Of a stretch of DNA of 64,000 nucleotides, positions 56,101 through 62,759 are shown piece by piece. The notes beneath the pieces were generated by a model. It was not told where the DNA came from. It saw only the letters and a list, made by a program, of their open reading frames with translations, and made no database searches. Numbering within the stretch: position 1 is the first letter of the stretch; each line of letters begins with the position of its first letter. The position numbers and the translations under genes are program-made. Source of the stretch: Choristoneura fumiferana (Eukaryota; Arthropoda; Insecta; Lepidoptera; Tortricidae); assembly GCF_025370935.1 (NCBI RefSeq), contig NC_133472.1, forward strand, positions 40,063,474 through 40,127,473, read 5' to 3'.

Positions 56101-57994
56101 TCACACGGCAGTGACGCAATATCTGACACAACAAAGCGTGCATCAATAGCTGATATGTCCTGTGGATACGACTCTGTTTTTAGGGCCGGTAGCACATGTC
56201 AGATATTTTGAACATGAAACTACCGTGAGACTCGCTCATATTAAATATAATGACCCGGATAACTCACGTCTTAAATCGAGTTTAGCTCGACATGTTTCGG
56301 GCCCGAAACATGTCGAGCTAAACTCGATTTAAGACGTGAGTTATCCGGGTCATTATATTTAATATGTCAGATATTTTGTAAGCTCCGCTGTGGCTGATAA
56401 TAAATGGTGACTGTATCTCGTATAATACACGTAAAGTGGGGATGTTTTTTTCTCGCTCTCTATCTATAGTGTGGTATCATCGAATAGGTCTTTTACTATA
56501 AGCAAAAGCAAAAGCATTATAAGTTGTGTTGTTCTTTTGTGTTTCGGCGTGGAGAGTAAGACAGCCGGTGAAATTACTGGCACTTGAGGTATCCCATCTT
56601 AGGCCTCTAGGTTGGCAACGCATCTGCAATACCCCTGGCATTGCAGATGTTTATGGGCGGTGGTGATCTCTTACCATTAGGAGACACTTGCTCGTTTGGC
56701 ATCCAGTTAAATAAAAAAAATATTAAAAAAATGAAAATACGCCTATGGATATTTGTCTCTTAAGTGTGAGGTACGAAGTTCGCCGGGACAGCTAGTTATA
56801 AATAAAAATATATTATGTTATATACGTTTCTTAATTCTTTTTTTCAGTATGGTCCAACCGAGACAAACCTAGGCACGTCAAGATACTGATACTAGAGTGG
56901 CTTCCTCCCGACAACTACAAACTTTTGAAATACATCATACAGTTCCTGTGGAAGGTAAGCCAAAAGGGCATATTAGGCAAATCTCTGCGCAGGGAGCGAC
57001 ACTAGCGCAAACCCATGACAACGTCAGTTCTCTTTATATTTTGTCGCCATGACAGATCATGACCAAAGAGTATCAGTATTCAGTACCTACAGAAATCATG
57101 ATGAATTTATTAGTAACAAAATAACGTGATATTTACATCGATTGTAACGATAGAGCTATATTTCCAAAAATTTTATTTAAAAAAATATGATGTTATGGCA
57201 TTAAAGATACTCAAAAAACTGCTTACGGTTTTATGCTATTATAGTGCTGCACTCTGACGGCACAAAATTGCAGTAATATTCCCTATTCGTAAAAAATGTG
57301 ACCCATTTTTGTAACTTATGGTGTATTATATTGAATGACTAAATAAACTAAACTATGCTTAGAGAAACTTGACCCTGTCGCCGTATTGTCTAAAGCCGAA
57401 TTTAGCCGTTTTAGTTTAAGCCGTGGTGGCCTAGTGGTTTGACCTATCCCCTCTCAAGCAGAGGGTCGTGGGTTCAAACCCCGGCTCGCACCTCTGAGTT
57501 TTTCGAAATTCATGTGCGGAATTAAATTTGAAATTTACCACGAGCTTTGCGGTGAAGGAAAACATCGTGAGGAAACCTGCACAAACCTGCGAAGCAATTC
57601 AATGGTGTGTGTGAAGTTCCCAATCCGCACTGGGCCCGCGTGGGAGCTATGGCCCAAGCCCTCTTGTTCTGAGAGCCTGTGCCCAGCAGTGGGACGTATA
57701 TAGGCTGGGATGATGAGTTTAGACTTGCAAGAAAAATCGTGTGACAGAAAGAAGTGGTGAAAACGATTATGACTTCATGTGTATAGATAATAAGGCCTCT
57801 GATCGAAAGCCGCAAAATTCCAGGTACAAGACAGGAGTTGCCTCAACAAAATGACGAGCAGCAACTTGGCAGTGGTGTTTGGACCCAACCTCTCGTGGCC
57901 GCCAAACGGCCAGATGTCTCTTCAGGCCATCGCCCCCATCAATTCATTTGTGGACTTCCTATTGAAAAATCAAGAAACCATCTTCATCATTTAA
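41072..57994 (+). CDS. RhoGAP68F: Sec14-RhoGAP protein (ARHGAP1 / RhoGAP68F type), nine exons
   Basis: A Rho-family GTPase-activating protein with a lipid-binding Sec14 domain; relatives (p50RhoGAP, Drosophila RhoGAP68F) switch off Rho/Cdc42 and work in endosomal trafficking and epithelial morphogenesis. Exons: 41,072-41,120; 41,188-41,310; 49,620-49,744; 51,584-51,738; 52,275-52,592; 53,427-53,668; 55,077-55,277; 56,848-56,954; 57,824-57,994. Phases agree: 1,491 nt, 496 residues. The acidic N-terminus covers about 1-110. The Sec14/CRAL-TRIO domain covers about 112-256 (GDDEIGRRIIVVSACRLPP; DYSLVYLHCGL; ALYLVHPTNFIRIV). A Pro-rich linker with SPPPTQQ follows, then RhoGAP at about 302-490. Catalytic features are intact: arginine finger Arg346 in TEGIFRRSAN, Lys381 and Arg385 in LLKTFLRDLEEPLL, and Asn454 in KMTSSNLAVVFGPNL. 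It is longer than human ARHGAP1 (439) mainly in the N-terminus and linker. The acceptors of exons 3 and 4 have in-frame alternatives. Confidence 0.94.
41188..41310 (+). CDS. RhoGAP68F: RhoGAP68F coding exon 2
   Basis: The acceptor is CGTACGCAG and the donor is CTTG then GTAAGT. The exon encodes an acidic stretch (SEADESFTSLSEYHDYEPRL). It is separated from the next exon by about 8.3 kb. Confidence 0.78.
41552..41860 (+). mobile_element. tRNA-derived SINE, GTGGTGGCCTAGTGGTTTGA family, copy 1
   Basis: The tRNA-like head has an A-box region (GTGGCCTAGTGG) and B-box GGTTCGAACCC, followed by a body with GTGAGGAAACCTGCACAACC and GTGCCCAGCAGTGGGACGTA and an ATG/GAT trinucleotide tail. Other copies: 46,852-47,141 (-), 47,604-47,913 (-), 57,419-57,715 (+) and a tail fragment at 50,208-50,332. 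It lies in intron 2 of the RhoGAP gene. Confidence 0.85.
42794..43010. mobile_element. TIR MITE, CTATACTTGGTTTGAATAGG family, uninterrupted copy
   Basis: CTATACTTGGTTTGAATAGG then TATTTAACTAAATGTAAAC at the left is inverted at the right (GTTTACATTTAGTTAATACC then TATCCAAACCAAGTATAG). This 217-bp copy is the empty-site counterpart of the doubly interrupted copy at 47,402-48,130. Confidence 0.8.
43076..43208. mobile_element. Palindromic MITE, ACAGTCACCAGCACC family, complete
   Basis: ACAGTCACCAGCATTAATAT at the left pairs with GTTGGTGCTGGTGACTGT at the right; the inner arms CTGACAC and GTGTCAG flank the centre TAGAAATAGAGTCGTATC. Non-coding. Confidence 0.82.
44250..44745 (-). mobile_element. 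LINE ORF2 C-terminal remnant and 3' UTR
   Basis: The minus-strand open frame 44,740-44,420 (106 codons) reads SSFLYNKINNVLKIIRLSRF then KKKVSQWLQKLDYDD, the arrangement seen at the end of insect non-LTR reverse transcriptases, where a hydrophobic block is followed by a short basic helix ending in WL. A CA/GT-rich tract (44,284-44,330) follows as a 3' tail. The 5' part is missing. The family assignment is by resemblance only. Confidence 0.55.
44284..44342 (+). repeat. GT microsatellite
   Basis: A run of about thirteen GT dinucleotides is followed by an imperfect GTGTGAGTGCGCGTGTGAGT tract. It seems to be the simple-sequence tail of the adjoining LINE remnant. Confidence 0.85.
44905..45178 (+). 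mobile_element. 5'-truncated LINE 3' end
   Basis: The segment contains GGTGGTAGGACCTTGTGCAA, GCAGTGCTTGCACTGTTGTG, TTAGGCCTCTAGGTTGGCAA and ACCATCAGGAGACCCACTTG, ending in an A-rich tail. Similar ends occur at 53,716-53,990 and 56,530-56,725. Confidence 0.7.
45397..46386. mobile_element. PIF/Harbinger-like MITE hosting a hAT-like insertion
   Basis: The left end (GGGCGCTCGCCCATTGCGAC) and right end (GTCGCCGTGGGCGAGCGGCC) form inverted repeats, each flanked by TAA, which fits a 3-bp TAA target duplication. The interior is GC-rich with many GCGATG/CATCGC blocks and is split by the 661-bp element at 45,517-46,177. Superfamily assignment is inferred from the termini. Confidence 0.65.
45517..46177. 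mobile_element. hAT-like non-autonomous element with 8-bp TSD
   Basis: The ends are TAGACATGGGTAA and TTACCCATCTCTA (the right end reads TAGAGATGGGTAA on the other strand) with identical 8-bp flanks ATGCTAAC at 45,509-45,516 and 46,178-46,185. An 8-bp duplication with YAG-type ends is characteristic of hAT elements. The interior has GATCC-rich repeats (GATCCGATCC tandem near 45,978) and no transposase. Confidence 0.8.
46462..46588. mobile_element. Palindromic MITE, CTACTACGAAATTCG family
   Basis: GGGCCACTACGAAATTCG to CGAATTACGTAGTAGCCCT, with arms AAGTTCGTATCGTACCATCC and GACGGTACGATACGAACTTC. Confidence 0.8.
46852..47141 (-). mobile_element. tRNA-derived SINE, copy 2, with 10-bp TSD
   Basis: Same family as 41,552, reversed. 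The direct repeats ATAGGTATGT at 46,842-46,851 and 47,146-47,155 are target-site duplications, showing full-length insertion by retroposition. Confidence 0.85.
47223..47370. mobile_element. Palindromic MITE, GCAAGAAAAATCGTGCAAGT family, complete
   Basis: The left arm AAGCCGAGTTTAGACTTGCA and the right arm TGCAAGTCTAAACTCGGCTT are perfect inverted copies, and the pairing continues inward through TTGCATTACATTGCG opposite CGCAATGTAATGCAA. Confidence 0.85.
47604..47913 (-). mobile_element. tRNA-derived SINE, copy 3, with 12-bp TSD
   Basis: A near-identical copy of 46,852-47,141. Target duplications GTTGTTTTGTTT lie at 47,592-47,603 and 47,922-47,933; the few bases before the right repeat (TTTTTCACG) belong to the insertion. 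Confidence 0.87.
47964..48114 (+). mobile_element. Short retroelement end with 11-bp TSD
   Basis: This 151-bp insertion ends in TAAATAAACTTATTC followed by CTTT repeats and is bracketed by TTCAAACCAAG (47,953-47,963 and 48,115-48,125). A CTTT tail and variable duplication fit a truncated LINE end or SINE. Confidence 0.7.
48405..48560 (+). repeat. Dispersed repeat, GGCCAAGAGTGTGTCGGATG family
   Basis: Closely resembles the opening of the 1,924 family (ACCGGCCAAGAGTGTGTCGG, then AGGGTTCCGTATAGCC and ATTACGAAAAAAATCAAGTA). It is followed at 48,590-48,830 by another common repeat with TTTGTGTCACTGTAGCTCTT. Confidence 0.5.
49199..49555 (+). mobile_element. MITE, ATGAGGGCTATCG family, internally deleted copy 3
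   Basis: Both termini are intact (CAATGAGGGCTATCG and CGATAGCCCTCATTG), with the same body as 7,755-8,183 minus about 70 bp before the right sub-terminal block. It ends only 65 bp before exon 3 of the RhoGAP gene. Confidence 0.85.
49620..49744 (+). CDS. RhoGAP68F: RhoGAP68F coding exon 3
   Basis: The acceptor is TTTGTTCCCAG and the donor is ACGGAG then GTATAA. The exon encodes PLPPELLDIPDNLLQRSGSD and an acidic run. An alternative acceptor 21 bp upstream (TTATTGAAG, exon start 49,599) keeps frame and would add DQGGLFP. The donor GTATAA is weak. Confidence 0.72.
50208..50332 (+). mobile_element. SINE tail fragment
   Basis: The 3' half of the 41,552 family: GTGTGAAGTTCCCAATCCGC to GTGCCCAGCAGTGGGACGTG and a GAT-rich end. 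Confidence 0.75.
50405..50600 (+). repeat. Dispersed repeat shared with 35,290-35,560
   Basis: The motifs GTAGATTGTACAACAAGAGC, GTACGGCGAGGGTGGATAGA and TTTTCACTTCGATTGCGAG are in the same order as in the upstream copy. Confidence 0.5.
51080..51264. mobile_element. GC-rich TIR MITE
   Basis: TAGCCGCGTATCCATTAGAG then CAGCCTC at the left is inverted at the right (GAGGCTGCCTCTAGTGGATA then CGTGGCTAA). The interior is rich in GAGCCG and CTCGG blocks. 185 bp, non-coding. Confidence 0.72.
51584..51738 (+). CDS. RhoGAP68F: RhoGAP68F coding exon 4 (Sec14 begins)
   Basis: The donor is CTGAG then GTAAGT. The exon encodes DDEIGRRIIVVSACRLPPNK, the opening of the Sec14 domain. The acceptor chosen is TATCCGTTGAG; another in-frame AG 27 bp upstream would add FLIECLSVE. 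Confidence 0.85.
51841..51893. mobile_element. Half MITE, CTACTACGAAATTCG family
   Basis: Only the right arm remains: GAGGGACGGTACGATACGAA then CTTCGAATTTCGTAGTAGCCC. It is about 100 bp past the donor of exon 4. Confidence 0.65.
52275..52592 (+). CDS. RhoGAP68F: RhoGAP68F coding exon 5 (Sec14 core)
   Basis: The acceptor is TTTCCGCAG and the donor is TTAGA then GTAAGA. The exon encodes LDKYVEQDYSLVYLHCGL and continues to PQQVLE, nearly all of the lipid-binding domain. Confidence 0.95.
53427..53668 (+). CDS. RhoGAP68F: RhoGAP68F coding exon 6 (linker and GAP start)
   Basis: The acceptor is CCCGTCACAG and the donor is GATG then GTTAGT. The exon encodes a basic Pro-rich linker and QQFGVSLQFIKENN, the standard opening of a RhoGAP domain. 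Confidence 0.93.
53716..53990 (+). mobile_element. 5'-truncated LINE 3' end
   Basis: Matches 44,905-45,178: GGTAGGACCTAGTGCAGGGT, GCAGTGCTTGCACTGTTGTG, GATCAGGTGGCCCATTTGCT. It lies 50 bp after the donor of exon 6. Confidence 0.68.
54010..54745. mobile_element. Penelope-like element remnant with inverted terminal cassettes
   Basis: A plus-strand frame near 54,330-54,445 reads VVREAVKIIKHIKFNRDDGY then KLSSSWNPVIN, the style of the C-terminal end of Penelope-type proteins after the GIY-YIG region. The cassette GAAACGTCGAGGTAAATATT appears at the right (54,673-54,692) and inverted at the left (54,080-54,099), with further inverted similarity on both sides. A different TIR element is inserted in the left cassette. 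The coding part is a small remnant. Confidence 0.68.
54100..54311. mobile_element. 212-bp TIR element with 8-bp TSD, inside the Penelope-like end
   Basis: The ends GGTACGTACCCGTGGTCCAA and TTGGACCGCGGGTACGTC are inverted copies, as are AATTTGTCCAAC and GTTGGACAAAC. The flanks are GACGTTTC at 54,092-54,099 and 54,312-54,319. Removing the insert restores continuity with the right-hand cassette in inverted sense. Confidence 0.8.
55077..55277 (+). CDS. RhoGAP68F: RhoGAP68F coding exon 7 (arginine finger)
   Basis: The acceptor is a long T tract then TTCTAG and the donor is CCAAT then GTGAGT. The exon encodes TEGIFRRSANISVIKELQRS and LLKTFLRDLEEPLLTFDLYE, including the catalytic Arg and structural Lys/Arg. 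Confidence 0.96.
55361..55710 (+). repeat. Three-fold dispersed repeat of a MITE end
   Basis: The block TACAGTCACCAGCACCAATC then GTCACTGCCGTG and CTCGTAA occurs at about 55,361, 55,418 and 55,660, each joined to different sequence. It suggests serial insertion or duplication of one MITE end in this intron. Confidence 0.6.
55709..56000. mobile_element. Palindromic element of about 290 bp
   Basis: The left part (GTGTACCCTTTC ... CCTACTCAGAATCAAGAG ... CAATCGATTCCG) is an imperfect inverted copy of the right part (CGGAATCGATTGAACTCTTG ... ATTCTGAGTAGG ... GGAATGGATACAA). No coding frame. Confidence 0.65.
56107..56415. mobile_element. MITE (ACAGTCACCAGCACC family) split by a palindromic insertion
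   Basis: The outer parts, ATCTGACACAACAAAGCGTG to ACATGTCAGATATTTTG and GTCAGATATTTTGTAAGCTC to GGTGACTGT, are the two halves of this family. The 153-bp insertion 56,211-56,363 separates them, with a 13 to 15 bp repeat ATGTCAGATATTTTG on both sides. Confidence 0.75.
56237..56366. repeat. Perfect 130-bp palindrome
   Basis: Every base from 56,237 to 56,301 is matched by its complement in 56,302-56,366, centred on GGGCCC, so there is no loop. Arm motifs include GACCCGGATAACTCACGTC and TCGAGTTTAGCTCGACATG. It is the bulk of the insertion in the preceding entry and lies in intron 7 of the RhoGAP gene. Confidence 0.95.
56530..56725 (+). mobile_element. 5'-truncated LINE 3' end
   Basis: Matches 44,905-45,178 from GTGTTTCGGCGTGGAGAGTA to ACTTGCTCGTTTGGCATCCA and an A-rich tail. 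Confidence 0.68.
56848..56954 (+). CDS. RhoGAP68F: RhoGAP68F coding exon 8
   Basis: The acceptor is CTTTTTTTCAG and the donor is TGGAAG then GTAAGC. The exon encodes WSNRDKPRHVKILILEWLPP and NYKLLKYIIQFLWK, the middle helices of the GAP domain. Confidence 0.94.
57419..57715 (+). mobile_element. tRNA-derived SINE, copy 4
   Basis: A full-length relative of 41,552 with the tRNA-like head and GCCCAGCAGTGGGACGTATA end. The flanks AGTTTA are repeated on both sides. It seems to have entered a degraded GCAAGAAAAATCGTGCAAGT MITE, whose continuation starts at 57,716. It is about 110 bp upstream of the last RhoGAP exon. Confidence 0.82.
57824..57994 (+). CDS. RhoGAP68F: RhoGAP68F coding exon 9 (last)
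   Basis: The acceptor is GCAAAATTCCAG and the stop TAA is at 57,992-57,994. The exon encodes LNKMTSSNLAVVFGPNLSWP and the C-terminus FVDFLLKNQETIFII. Confidence 0.96.
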   Translation, partial: VQDRSCLNKMTSSNLAVVFGPNLSWPPNGQMSLQAIAPINSFVDFLLKNQETIFII

Positions 57995-59139
57995 ATTTCG
58001 CGGAACGTGGAACAGCCAGAAGCGGTTTATCGGATTCGAAATTTTAAATCGGTTTCTTTTAGTTTCGTAAACGTCGTATACGGATTGCCGGTGACGTTTA
58101 TTTTTGTAGTTAAAAAAGCGACTGTGTTGCTTTTCGGACTACACGGCGTCGAGAAAGTGGTAATTAGTGATAATTTAAAATTTTGAATTGCGATTTTCTT
58201 CTCTATTTGATTTTGGTAAAAGGCTTCCTAAATTAAAAACTACTTTCGAAAAATTATTTGATAATCGAAACAGGGTTATTTTGTACTCGTTGAAAAGATG
58301 TTTGTAAGTCTTCCTTGTTGTCTTGGCTTTACATTTAGTGGCAAATTTTATTAAATATTTTTCGGATAGTTAAATTACAGCCGATGCTAAGCGAATCGAA
58401 TATACCTATCATGTTCAAATGCTGGGCATTATAAGTCTTTTTCTTATTAGTGCAGAGCGAAAGAGATCGATGTATAGCAAGCGTACGTCCCTAAGAGTCG
58501 GGAGACACTTATGCCTAACGGTTTTCGGCCGATTTAAAGTTTAGAGAAGGTAAAGATAAAAAACACAAAGTATCACTAGATGGCGTTAGTATCGGTTAGT
58601 TTAAACAAGGATGGTAAGAGTATACTTTATGCCCTTTTATGCTAGACCATTTTAGAGACTACGCTACCGACCCGACCATAGACAATCTTGTCTTTGTCTA
58701 GGAAACCAATGAATAGATTCAATAAATTGATTAATGAAATACAGATATAGGTAGTATTTTGTTCTATCTACTAGATGATTGTCTATTCTTCTTCTAATGA
58801 AATGTGTATCAAAAGAATTACCTTAAAATATAGTCTGATCGCCGAGAATTGAGTTGATAAAAAAACAAATAAGTCAATTATTAACTGTACAAAATATAAA
58901 ACAGCACGCGACCTCCAAACCCCCGCACCTAGTGCGTCCCCAGGACACGTATTTGACAACAATTGCGTGACTCTTACCACCAAACTCAGTGCGCGCGATG
59001 AAAGCGACGCCTGTTATACAGTTTGCGATAATTTAGCTAATCCTAAACGTGACATATGTCAAGGGTACTACGATATATTAACACTATCAAGCGATATTTT
59101 GTCTTTCCTTAGTCCTTGTTGTGACTCGCGTTTTAGGCT
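57995..59139 (+). other. RhoGAP68F 3' flank
   Basis: This is the probable 3' UTR and intergenic DNA. A plus-strand AATAAA at 58,721-58,726 could be the poly(A) signal, but it is one of several AT-rich options. A fragment like the 10,164 element end (CACTAGATGGCGTTAGTATC) lies at 58,575-58,600. No further gene recognised. Confidence 0.45.
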
Positions 59140-60171
59140 GCGTTTCCATTAGAGATGAGCGATGTGTTTTTCATGAACCAATAGGAACGCTTCGTATACC
59201 TCGCCTCGCTCCGCTCAGCTGTTTCCACCAGCGCGGTGCCACAGAATATATAATAGCACTAACGTACAGAATGGCCACGCTCCGCCCCGCACCGGTTCGA
59301 GTTACCCCACCCCTCAAGCGCAGATTGTAGGAAAACCGCAGGAAAGCAGTCGGGTGCGCGACGCGATGTATGTCGGCCGCACGGCACTAAGTTAGGGAGC
59401 AATAATTTTGCGAAATGGTAACGGCACCCTACCTACTTCCTTTTTCTAAATAAATAATGATTTCTGAAATTATCGCGATTAATACATGAAATAACTACCT
59501 ACCGAATAATTCGTTTAAGTTTGTAGTCGTATATCTACTGTAATTGAAAATAATAATGCTTAAATACACAGACAGACACATTTTAATTAGGTTTAAATAA
59601 ATAGGTAAGATTAACGATTACATTGATTTGCACTATCTAAGCCATACCTAAATATAAGTACCTTTAAATATCATTGGTAGCACTTATTAGGTTTTATTAG
59701 GTTTTGCGATAGTCAGCCCTGTGTATCTTACGCACACATTGACGCGTGTACAGACGTCGTCGTGCCTATGTAGATTCAAGAACGCGTATTTTGTACGGCG
59801 TGGCCGCCGTGTGGCGGTGCTGTGCAATGATAAAGGGTGTAGTTAATGTACAACTTGTTAATGCACGCTTAAATAATGCACGGCCTGATAATCCGTGCTT
59901 ATGTGCACGAATTATCATGCCGTGCATTATCACCCCGTACAGAACTAGCAGGGAACCAATAATGTACGACGTGATAATCCGAAGCATTATGTCTTCCGAT
60001 TATCATGCCTTACGATTTCCGTGATTGAAATAAAAAAAAAATACCTAACGAAGGGCGAGAGCGGCGAGCTCGCTCGCACTTCCTCGCCCTTCAACCTAAC
60101 CCGGCCGGGTCGGATCTGCTCCGACTACTGCTGCGCTCGCTCGATTCGCGGCGAAAATAGTAGATTATTGT

Positions 60172-60275
60172 CGTGGCCTGGAAGTAGGCAATTGCTGGCT
60201 GAGTATGAGTATTAAACGGACGAGCTTGCGAGTCCGTTTAACTAATACGAAGCCAGCAATTGCTATTCCAGCCGA
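60172..60275. repeat. Foldback hairpin
   Basis: The left arm (GTGGCCTGGAAGTAGGCAAT, TGCTGGCTGAGTATGAGTAT, TAAACGGACGAGC) pairs imperfectly with the right arm (GCGAGTCCGTTTAACTAATA, CGAAGCCAGCAATTGCTATT, CCAGCCG). The stem is about 48 bp. Confidence 0.7.
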
Positions 60276-60577
60276 GACTAATATAAAGCTTTTCTCAAAA
60301 ATGGTGAATAATTCTGAAATAGGACAAACTTTTTCTCAAAATATATCATAACATTTAATTTTATTCCAATATTTTTCTTATGCTTTCCCGCCTTTTTTTC
60401 ATTAAAAATAAACTGCAGGTGTATTTTTCCACCGAAAACACCACAAGCTGTTCCAGACCCAATTGAAAAAGTCCGGAGTTCCAACAAAATATCTGATACT
60501 GGCCATTAGACTTGGCTGTATACGACTTGTGACAAAATTTCCATGGCCTTTTAAACTTAAAAAAAAAAATTGTGACT

Positions 60578-60626
60578 GATTGCAGGCGCGCTAATTCATT
60601 ATTGTCGAGCTAGCGCGCCTGCAATC
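60578..60626. repeat. Short perfect hairpin
   Basis: GATTGCAGGCGCGCTA (60,578-60,593) is the exact reverse complement of 60,611-60,626, with a 17-nt loop. A minus-strand or plus-strand transcript would fold strongly; no gene is near enough to call it a terminator. Confidence 0.8.
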
Positions 60627-61377
60627 TTTTTAACTTTTTAATTTTTCGCTGACCATAAACTATGCACTTCACCTTCTGATATGTAAAGAATAATGTCAAC
60701 TTTTACGGACATTTTTGAGAAAATGTCTTTTCATTCGAATCGATTGATTCAGATTATCACGTCGTACATTATCACTACTTACGTACATTACAGCGCGCGC
60801 AATATTTTGTACGTCCTGATAATGCGCGACCATGATAATGTACGGCATGATAATCGGAAGCAATAATGCTTCGGATTATCATGTCGTACATTATTGCGCG
60901 TACATTCCGAGTTTTACATTATTGTTTCCCATGGTAAGTAAATGAAGCGTTTCTATTGGTTCATGAAAAACACATTTACTCAACACATCTTCGCAGGTGT
61001 AAGTGATCCCGGCGGTAGACTGTAAAAACTTGTTTAACGTATAAACTAATAATTGGGGTAGTGCCTGGGCTGGGACTATACCTCGTAAGGTGAATTTGGA
61101 AGCGAGCTTAATTTATCAAAAGTTCATATTGAAGCTTGTTATTTATATTATATATAAAAATAATTTCAGACATATCAGCATTACTTGTGGTTAAAAAATG
61201 CCGCAGGGCCTAACGTTTCTGACGCTCGCGATCGCAATCAAATGTCAGTTTTTGTATGAGAAATCTGTCATTTATTTATTCATCTTTATTTATTCTCTCC
61301 CAGGATGAGGAAGATGGAAGTGCCAAAAATTTATTATTTTATCAAATTAGATTCTGTACGATGGATTCACGCTCGTT

Positions 61378-61575
61378 AGGCTGTTTCCATCAGTGATATG
61401 CGAGGATGTCTTGCAAAGACTGTGTTTTTCATGAACCATTAGAAACGTTCCATTTACCCTCCCTCGCACAGCACAGCTCTAGTGGAAACAGCAAAGCGAG
61501 GTAAATGAAGCGTTTCTATGATTGGTTCATGAAAGACACGTTCCTCGCACATCTTTGGTGGACCGCAGCTTAAGC
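61378..61575. mobile_element. TIR MITE, CATGAACCAATAGAAACGC family, uninterrupted
   Basis: GGCTGTTTCCATCAGTGATA and GTTTTTCATGAACCATTAGA at the left are inverted at the right (TCTATGATTGGTTCATGAAA, TTTGGTGGACCGCAGC). The middle reads CTCTAGTGGAAACAGC, itself like a terminus, so two units may overlap. Confidence 0.65.
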
Positions 61576-61625
61576 TGCTTCATTGTCAGAGATTACATCT
61601 GCATTGTTTTTATTTGCGACATCTA

Positions 61626-61763
61626 GGGGCTGTTTCACAACCCATTGATTAATTTATTTGACGGATAAATGTGAGTCTCCGTCTATTCGAACAAAACAAA
61701 CAGAGATGGCATCACATATTGATCCGTCAAATAAATTTAATGTATGGATGGTGAAACAGGGGG
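61626..61763. mobile_element. Palindromic MITE, TTCACCACCCATTGATTAAT family, copy 2
   Basis: GGGGCTGTTTCACAACCCAT to GGATGGTGAAACAGGGGG, with inner arms GACGGATAAATGTGAGTCTC and GGCATCACATATTGATCCGTC in part. Relative of 32,572-32,713. Confidence 0.8.
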
Positions 61764-62229
61764 TTAATCTTATATTTATCGGAGATCTATAAAACATTTA
61801 GCTTTAGGGTTTCTAACATGATGGATTTACATTAGTGAATGTGGTCTAAATGCGACAGTATTGTGTCGCATGCTAGACGGAGAAACAAACGAACGCGGTA
61901 TAGTCCCATTTTAAATAATATATCCTATCGACAGTTATTTGTATTGTAATATTAAAAGTTTACTTAAAAGAACTATATCTAACGTAATAATTAATTATAG
62001 TAACGAAATAGCTATTAACAAAGATTTAACTTATGATAATGTACATATTGATAATATAGTTTATAGTTAATGTATAATATATAACTAATCATGATCTGTA
62101 CCTATGGAATGTCGAAATATTTCACTCAAATTGAATTTGTGCGAAATTATTTTTTGAAAGGTTGAATTTGAACACTTTTTTCCTATTTATAGACATAATA
62201 CGGTGCAGATACCGTTAAGAGCCGCGTTA

Positions 62230-62722
62230 GGGTCTCCCCAAACCCAATGACGCGGAATCTGCTTTAGCCGATCAAAAAATCTATGTCCACGCAATAAGAG
62301 CGAAAAAGTCGTCTATCTTCTCGGCCGACGCGAAACGACGTTTACCGACGGGAGACGTCTTTCTCGCTCTTCATCATCATCATCATCATCAGCCGGAAGA
62401 CGTCAAATGCTGGACAAAGGCCTACCCCTTAGAACGCCACAATGAACGACAACTCGCCACTTGCATCCACCGGTTTCCCGCTACTCTCACGATGTCGTCA
62501 GTCCACCTGGTGGGAGGCCTGCCAACGCTTCGTCTTCCGCTTCGTGGTCGCCACTCGAGGACTTTTCTCCCCCAACGGTTATCTGTTCTTCGAGCGATGT
62601 GACCTGCCCATTGCCACTTCAATTTGCATATTTTTCCAGCTTTCTCGCTCTTATTGCGTGGAAATAAAGCGTTTTTTGGTCGGCTAAAGCAGATTCCGCG
62701 TCGCTAGATGCGGGGAGACTCT
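62230..62722. mobile_element. TIR MITE split by a LINE end
   Basis: GGTCTCCCCAAACCCAATGA, CGCGGAATCTGCTTTAGCCG and ACGCAATAAGAGCGAAAAAG at the left are inverted at the right (TTCTCGCTCTTATTGCGTGG, TCGGCTAAAGCAGATTCCGC, GGGGAGACTC). The LINE piece at 62,372-62,639 interrupts it near the centre. Confidence 0.8.
62372..62639 (-). mobile_element. 5'-truncated LINE 3' end with 13-bp TSD
   Basis: The minus-strand frame encodes GRRSVGRPPTRWTDDIVRVA then GNRWMQVA, the C-terminal tail of an insect non-LTR ORF2, followed by a GAT-repeat tail. CTTTCTCGCTCTT is duplicated at 62,359-62,371 and 62,640-62,652. Confidence 0.82.
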
Positions 62723-62759
62723 AAGACGTCCGTTCGAAGTGTGAGCTGGCTGAGAAATT

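Larger units (their letters stand above)
59825..60935. mobile_element. Element with clustered TGATAATGTACG-like motifs at both ends
   Basis: The left zone (59,825-60,013) and right zone (60,750-60,935) are dense in GATAAT/ATTATC next to GTACG/CGTAC. The block CAATAATGTACGACGTGATA at 59,958 with TTCCGATTATCATGCC at 59,994 is inverted at 60,846-60,900. The interior has two strong hairpins and no coding frame. Multiple sub-terminal motif copies suggest transposase binding sites of a DNA element; class unknown. Confidence 0.55.
59140..61015. mobile_element. MITE (CATGAACCAATAGAAACGC family) split by a larger element
   Basis: The left part (GGCTGCGTTTCCATTAGAGA, GTTTTTCATGAACCAATAGG) and the right part (AATGAAGCGTTTCTATTGGT, CATGAAAAACACA) are inverted halves of the unit found uninterrupted at 61,378-61,575. 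About 1.7 kb of other material lies between. The pairing is diverged, so a chance neighbour pair is possible. Confidence 0.5.

Noticed and set aside
59746..60024. 92-codon open frame
   Set aside because: It runs through the GATAAT/GTACG motif cluster, so the frame is a by-product of repeated motifs.
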